A stretch of DNA of 5,639 bases from contig NZ_CAKVKB010000179.1 in assembly GCF_934754915.1 (NCBI RefSeq), positions 1 to 5,639 of the forward strand, in the 5' to 3' direction. The stretch's first letter is position 1, and each line of letters starts with the position of its first letter. The translations under genes were made by a program, and so were the position numbers. Source of the stretch: an uncultured Clostridium sp. (GTDB lineage: Bacteria > Bacillota > Clostridia > Clostridiales > Clostridiaceae). Shown here piece by piece: positions 5,552 through 5,639 of this stretch. The notes under the pieces are model-generated. The model worked only from the letters and a program-made list of their open reading frames with translations. It did not search any database and was not told where the DNA came from.

Positions 5552-5589
5552 TTTAATTATTAAATTATATATATGATATAATAATTAAA
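5552..5589. repeat. Perfect 11-bp all-AT inverted repeat after the mutS2-like gene
   Basis: TTTAATTATTA (5552-5562) and TAATAATTAAA (5579-5589) are exact reverse complements around a 16-base AT centre. There is no G-C pair and no U-tract, so it is a poor terminator; a small AGAAAG/CTTTCT hairpin (5522-5538) over the last codons is no better. A TATAAT at 5577-5582 could serve a gene beyond the window. Confidence 0.45.
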
Positions 5590-5639
5590 GAATATAACAT
5601 AAATTCAAGAAAATACAGAGAGTGAAAAAATATAGAAAG

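Noticed and set aside
5552..5589. All-AT inverted repeat as terminator of the mutS2-like gene
   Set aside because: It has no G-C pairs and no U-tract on either strand, so it lacks the features of an intrinsic terminator.

Overview
The window is AT-rich (GC roughly 30%), with A/T-ending codons, strong purine-rich Shine-Dalgarno sites and all recognisable genes on the + strand. Together with the protein types (an ArgF/ArcB-type ornithine carbamoyltransferase, a PHP-type histidinol-phosphatase and a MutS2-family ATPase) this points to a low-GC Gram-positive bacterium, most likely Clostridium sensu stricto. The genus is an inference from composition and protein character; no search was run.

Layout. 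Positions 23-1018 encode ornithine carbamoyltransferase. Its end carries the ribosome binding site of a HisJ/HisK-type histidinol-phosphatase (1020-1832), so the two form a tightly coupled amino-acid pair. A 127-base gap holds a 16-bp tandem repeat and a hairpin that looks like an intrinsic terminator (1881-1924). A second small transcription unit follows: a cytosolic DUF218/YdcF-like protein (1960-2562) and, 32 bases later, an unrecognised 141-residue protein with a coiled-coil start (2595-3020). After a 627-base gap comes a MutS2-family ATPase of 630 residues that lacks the C-terminal Smr nuclease domain (3648-5540). The window ends in AT-rich intergenic DNA with a perfect all-AT inverted repeat.

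The most interesting part is the gap at 3021-3647. It contains a tandem 34-bp imperfect repeat, a good sigma-A-type promoter (3097-3125), a 10-bp hairpin, a very long RNA rod (arms from 3193 to 3335, outer helix of 18 uninterrupted pairs, seven of them G-U) with a G-rich apical loop, a second hairpin, and a convincing rho-independent terminator (3397-3427). I read this as a terminated structured non-coding RNA of about 230-300 nt. Its class is not established. A competing reading of the same bases is a promoter, a 15-codon leader peptide and a terminator, that is, an attenuator-like leader.

Functionally the window is a mosaic: arginine and histidine biosynthesis, a small unit of unknown role, a putative regulatory RNA, and a DNA-junction or ribosome-associated ATPase. 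Nothing points to a mobile element, phage, CRISPR array, tRNA or rRNA.
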